Shown here one piece after another: positions 60,901 to 64,000 of a stretch of 64,000 nucleotides of DNA. Both the position numbers and the translations under genes were made by a program. Within the stretch, counting starts at the first letter, position 1, and each line of letters opens with the position of its first letter. Source of the stretch: Simmondsia chinensis (taxonomy: Eukaryota > Streptophyta > Magnoliopsida > Caryophyllales > Simmondsiaceae). A model generated the notes under the pieces. The model saw nothing but the letters and a program-made list of their open reading frames with translations, had not been told where the DNA came from and searched no databases. The DNA is taken from positions 6,279,501 through 6,343,500 of the forward strand of contig JAGTTD010000010.1 in assembly GCA_018398585.1 (NCBI GenBank). Direction: 5' to 3'.

Positions 60901-63388
60901 AAGCCTAGAAACTTTTGACTAATGCTAAGCTCATCATAAGCTAAATACAATTTGGATCGGTTGAGCTCGAGGCTAGGTGGGAGAGCTTGGAGCTAACTTC
61001 AACTCGTTGAGGCTCATTTAAGTTGGATATAGGCTAAATAGGCTCGATCATGCTTGAACTTAGCATTTAGGCTTGCATATGGCTCAATCAGGCACATTAT
61101 GGTTCAGGATTTGTGTCTAGGTTGGCTTATGTAGGTTGGAACAATTGCGCACATTTATGTTCACAGTTTATATTGAGAAAGACTCATTTGGCTCGCGATC
61201 CTCCTAGCTTGAGTTTTACTTGACTGGTCGACACTCCTTTAGCTGAACTGGCTAGCTTTACTGGGCTCAAAATTGAAACAGGTGAGCCTTTCAAGATATC
61301 TCGAGCTGGCTCCTCATTTACGCCCTTAATTGCATAATGATATTTTTTTTTTTGTTTATTTGACTGCAAATGAGGATATTTCTGTATAGCCGTGAATAGC
61401 TGTGAACTTGCTTTTGCTCATTTGTAGGGTCTCTATTGTGGAAAAATAATTGTTTGTTTTTTGTGAACAGTTCTTTTTGTCCTTGATTCTGACATATGAT
61501 GGTTGTATGTAGTGCCGAAGGGAAGGTTTCTTCCAACAAATCAAAGCTGAAGAAGGTGAAGGATGCAACATATATGGATCTTTGGAGGTCAATAAAGTTG
61601 CTGGAAATTTTCATTTTGCTCCTGGAAAAAGCTTTCACCAGTCTGAAATTCACACTCTTAATTTGACAGAACTTCAAAACAATAACTATAATGTAAGTTG
61701 GAGGATTTAATTATTCTTTGAACTTGCAAAACATAATTATTGTTGTATGTCCTTCAAAAAGAGAGAATTTATCACTTAGATAACTTGATATATTTGAATA
61801 TTTATCATCTAGGTATCACGTTTCAATATGTACAGGAAGATATTTTGGAATTTAAAAATTTTATGGCCTAGGTATGGTTTGCTGGTATCCAGTGTACTTT
61901 GTTGTGATTCTGTGAACGCTCGGCAAAAATATTGACGTGACACATGATTCTGGCAATATATATGCGCCATGTCTAGATTGTTGACAAAGATTAGCTCATT
62001 TGGATAATATTTCACCGCATTCCATCAAGGTTATTTATACATTGTTGGAATCATGTGTTATGTCTGTATTTTTTTTTGAAAATTCATTGTATTCTAGGAT
62101 GTATTGTCAAAATGATGTGCCATGTTTGTATCTTTTTGGGTAAAATTCATCATATTCTAATAGAACCTTAAGATACCCCATTGTGTATTTTGAAAGCTTT
62201 AGGGTACCTGCATGATAAAAGACCAAATCTCAGGGTATCTAATTGGTGCATGTCCTTTAAATTATTTTTATTCCCATACTTGATCTTATTGAAATTGTGG
62301 TTCTTGGAACAGATAAGCCACAAGATCAATAAATTATCTTTTGGAGATGATTATCCTGGACTCGTAAATCCGCTTGATAGGTAATTGGTTTCTTATTTTT
62401 GACTTATTTTACTAGTATTACTCTATTTGCCTCATTAATGAAATCTTTCTATGTTTCCATTCTCCTGAACTGCCTCATTGACGTGCCCATTATTTCTTTT
62501 TGTCTACTTAATTTCAAAAAAAGCTGCAGTATTTTATCAAATGTCTTGATGTTCGTTTGTTTCATATTTGTAAAACCCCGTTGGGATAAAAGATATAAAA
62601 TAACATGAAAAAGTTAATGAGAAAAGCAGCAGAAGTAGTAGACAAGATTTATATGGTTCGGAAAGTTGTGCTTGAGCTTACAAGAGTTGTGGAGATTTTT
62701 ACTATTTCATAACAGAGTGCGGGAGACGAATCACATTTGCTTACACAATCTTGCTTTTTTGTGGCCACACACTAAACCCAGTGCTCTGAAATAACTCAGA
62801 AGAAAACTGGGCTTCTGCTCCATAGATATGGCTTATTTGAGAATAAATTAGGCTCCACATATTAGCCCAACATTATGAAAAGAGGGGTAAAAAGGTAAGG
62901 GTAAGGAGGGGTAACGAGGAAAGGGTAAAGAGCGTTAAAGAGGGGGAAGGTAAAAGATCATCCTATCCTTATTTGGATATGTTTAATAAAGAGGAGTAAT
63001 GGTAAAGGGGCATAAATAAGGTACCCTTATTTGACAATTAGGTAAAGGGGTAAGTGTAAAGAGAGTTATAGTCAAAATAGCGACAATTATCCAAAACAAT
63101 TTAAAAACATTACCATCCCCCTATACCCCCCAAATTGGAGGGTAAAGAAAACCCTCGTTACCCAGTTACCGAAGTGGGGGTTAAAGGGGAAAAGTTTCCT
63201 ATGGCATCTTCTGATTGATCCATTGAGCTTACTGGTTTTGTGGAAGCGTATCCATACTTCTCTGGGCCAGATGATTTGCAGGTAGTTTTGGGCAGATAAT
63301 ATGTTAGCATTCTGATTTTACCTTTCTATTCTTCAGAGTACAGTGGGTGCAAGATATACCAAATGGAATGTACCAGTATTTTATCAAG
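51923..63388 (+). CDS. ERGIC3: ERGIC3/Erv46-like ER-Golgi cargo receptor protein (exons 1-9; 3' end beyond window)
   Basis: Exons are 51923-52064, 55090-55163, 56484-56567, 56655-56735, 57983-58063, 59171-59263, 61513-61692, 62313-62380 and 63337-63388. All introns have GT-AG borders and phases match, giving 285 codons. ERGIC3/Erv46 forms a complex with Erv41 that cycles between ER and Golgi and retrieves proteins in COPI/COPII traffic (established for yeast and animals). Residues 1-26 are the cytosolic start (MENMLQRIRNLDAYPK), about 27-46 the first membrane segment, followed by YLHTVTETKLVVDTSRGG, FDVTFPAVPCTLLSLDAEDISGE, RHDIVKKRIDAHGNVIET, the Cys motifs YCGSCYGAE and CCNSCEEV, and GNFHFAPGKSF and ISHKINKLSFGDDYPG. 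Homologues are about 386 residues, so roughly 100 with the second membrane segment and tail lie past 64000. No internal stop or frame problem was found. Introns hold many repeats. Confidence 0.95.
52178..52262 (-). repeat. tRNA-derived SINE fragment in intron 1
   Basis: On the minus strand GGTGGCCGAGAACCTGGTGG resembles a box A region and GAGTTCAATTTCCAC a box B, about 25 bp apart. No clear tail. Confidence 0.5.
52240..52600 (+). repeat. Dispersed repeat, copies 2a and 2b
   Basis: Two overlapping-type copies occur in a row: AACCAACTATTCCAAAATCCTAAGC and AACCAACTATCCCAAAAGCTTAAGC, each followed by .AAG.GAAG.CC.A.GATT. Same family as 3600-3890. Confidence 0.5.
52695..53548. mobile_element. Mutator-like MITE in ERGIC3-like intron 1
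   Basis: Left end GGGTAAATTACATATTGCTACC and right end complement GGGTAAATTACACATTATTATCC are a good inverted repeat. Flanking TTGTTAGAT and TTATTGACT are similar at six of nine positions. Inside, a roughly 130-bp stretch (GTTGTGAAAGAG.G.AAAACTC...AATGTTGTGACTTGTG) is present twice, at 52785-52907 and 53147-53258. Confidence 0.65.
53549..55089 (+). other. Rest of ERGIC3-like intron 1
   Basis: Contains an LTR-like tail at about 54040-54290 (similar to 5690-6060) and low-complexity T-rich stretches (53830-53870). No gene seen. Confidence 0.5.
55164..56483 (+). other. ERGIC3-like intron 2
   Basis: AT-rich intron without a recognisable element. Confidence 0.7.
57195..57720 (+). pseudogene. LINE reverse transcriptase fragment in ERGIC3-like intron 4
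   Basis: The 57195-57500 frame encodes ITVLPKKDRSIKVIDFHLIS, then LSARLSKVLEVAISKLQTAFV and NCQILDTTLVVNEVV, the N-terminal part of a plant LINE (non-LTR) RT. After a frame break come GCFTNILFLVIVNG and LRQSDPLSPFLSILVV, the next RT motif. The F/Y-x-D-D segment is not present. It is in the sense direction of the host gene but is flanked by no splice signals of its own. Confidence 0.75.
58725..58990 (-). repeat. Dispersed repeat, copy 3 (intron 5)
   Basis: Contains GGGGCTTCACTTAATAGTTTAAGC.TTTTGG.AG.TGCTTGACATGGTA and CCTTGTTAACCAAGAG...TATCCTAACA, a decayed relative of 52240-52600. Confidence 0.4.
59404..59990. repeat. Degenerate GGGTCA-rich repeat in intron 6
   Basis: TTGGGTTGGGTCACTTTAGGTTCAGG at the left and TTTGGGTAGGTTATTCTGGATTCAGGTCA at the right surround AT-rich DNA. 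This could be an old DNA element. A run of about 24 A is at 59803-59825. Confidence 0.35.
60262..60718 (-). pseudogene. copia gag fragment in ERGIC3-like intron 6
   Basis: The minus ATG at 60718 begins MTTTKFDVKSFDG, and a few frames later comes MAKNLMTRLGLKERFHLLCM and TPLQYHFDELNSI. These match the UBN2-type Gag of copia elements (L-x-x-x-Y-x-x-K-S-L-x-x-R-L-x-L-K-x-x-L-Y). There are stops and shifts. It is in antisense to the host gene; the rest of the element is missing. Confidence 0.7.
60840..61325. repeat. Degenerate AGGCTTG/GCTCGA-rich element in intron 6
   Basis: The right end reads (complement) TTAAGGGCGTAAATGAGGAGCCAGCTCGAG, close to the start of hAT-type element A (TAGGGGGATAAATGAGTTGAGCTGG). 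It is likely an old member of that family. Confidence 0.45.
62570..62870 (-). repeat. LTR fragment in ERGIC3-like intron 8
   Basis: The plus strand starts TGTAAAACCCCG, carries ACAAGATTTATATGGTTCGG (the phrase is typical of reversed copia LTRs and also appears as AGATTTTTATGTGGTTCGG in the 18967-20060 LTR) and ends CCCAACA. Matching duplications are not seen (CATATT versus TTATG). Confidence 0.4.
62880..63185. mobile_element. MITE-type element, relative of 40807-42226
   Basis: GAGGGGTAAAAAGGTAAGGG...CATCCTATCCTTATTTGGATATGTTTAATAAAG and TTACCCAGTTACC match the intron-1 element. It supplies the empty-site comparison for the two insertions inside that element. Confidence 0.65.
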
Positions 63389-63485
63389 GTTTGTCTTCAC
63401 TTCCTCTCCTGTTATTCGTTCAAGAATTTCGTCTTAGTGTGATTTTTCCTTTAGCTTTGAAAATACTGGCATTAATGGAATCTTG

Positions 63486-63575
63486 AGATGGGTAGTGGAG
63501 ATTTGAACATATGACTTATTATAGGGTGTCAACCTCAATTGTGTTTTACCACTAAACTTACTTCCAAAAGCTTTG
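63486..63575 (-). repeat. tRNA-derived SINE fragment after exon 9
   Basis: On the minus strand TTTAGTGGTAAAACACAATTG resembles box A and ATGTTCAAATCTCC box B. No tail or duplications were found. Confidence 0.4.
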
Positions 63576-64000
63576 TAGAACATCAACTTCCAACTCTATT
63601 TTGATAAGAAAGGAAACTAATATCCAAGTTTTCAACATAATTATTGGATGGTGTTATTGCCAGAGTGAAAAAATGTTATTATCAGAGCAATGATGTGACC
63701 ACAAAATTTCACAGTCACTTGACATTAAGAATTTTGTCCTTGCAATTTCATAATTTTTATCTGAAGAGGATGTTTGGGTTGAGAGATGTTCCGTACTGAA
63801 AAAGCAAGGCAGCAAAGAACTCTTTATTACCCATGTGGATTACTCCACGAAATGGAACTGCCCTTAGGGCTTTCTCTTTCTAGTCTCTTCCTTAACATTG
63901 CAAACTATGTACATGAGAAAAAGGTAAATGATGATACAAATGTTGATCTAGGATTAAATCACATAATATATCCATCACACTTTTCTTTTGCGCATATCTT
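63576..64000 (+). other. Start of ERGIC3-like intron 9
   Basis: No further exon is seen before the window ends; the next expected coding segment (VVPTVYTD-like) is not found here. Confidence 0.6.

Noticed and set aside
61318..61677. A 119-codon minus open frame
   Set aside because: It is antisense to exon 7 of the ERGIC3-like gene, whose sense reading matches the family exactly.

Overview
The window is nuclear DNA of a flowering plant, most likely a eudicot. This rests on AT-rich intergenic DNA, small plant-type introns with GT-AG borders, a plant-type ERGIC3/Erv46 protein, and plant retrotransposon lineages (copia, chromovirus, Tat/Athila-like) with initiator-Met-tRNA or Asp-tRNA primer sites. 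I cannot name the species. Only two host protein genes are supported. Most of the rest is transposable elements in several nested layers; borders were fixed by target-site duplications (TSDs).

Layout: 1-3342 is a decayed minus-strand Ty3/gypsy element running off the left edge. 6155-20060 is a minus-strand copia element (TSD ATTAT). Its 3' LTR is split by a related plus-strand copia (6213-13333), which itself carries a DNA element (9098-10041). A hAT-type element (17835-18429) sits in its gag. 22947-42563 is a four-exon minus-strand gene for a 217-residue zinc-ribbon-like protein. Its 15-kb intron 2 holds a gag-protease-only gypsy element (27721-39402, TSD CATAG). That element was entered by a palindromic chromovirus (29208-34703, TSD ATTAG) and by a nearly complete hAT transposon (35186-38642, TSD GGTTTAGG), which in turn carries a 5S-headed SINE. 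Intron 1 is a four-element nest. 43.5-49.9 kb holds a decayed ORF, an LTR-like block and a coding-poor Tat/Athila-like element. At 50335-51774 two hAT-type elements sit back to back at one 8-bp target, one of them with a second 5S-headed SINE, about 150 bp before the ATG of the second gene. 51923-63388 onward is the plus-strand ERGIC3/Erv46-like gene (nine exons, open at the right edge), with LINE, copia, SINE and MITE debris in its introns.

The two host genes are transcribed divergently and do not obviously share a pathway: one product cycles between ER and Golgi, the other is a small protein of unknown function. The most unusual items are: a SINE family in which a 5S rRNA head is joined to an Au-type SINE body, seen twice with TSDs; a 2.5-kb-armed inverted repeat made of one chromovirus and sitting in a host intron; a Gag-protease-only retrotransposon whose gag reading frame closes exactly when the nested insert and one TSD are removed; and a hAT transposase with one uninterrupted frame apart from three stop codons. 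All borders were read by eye; divergence estimates are qualitative.
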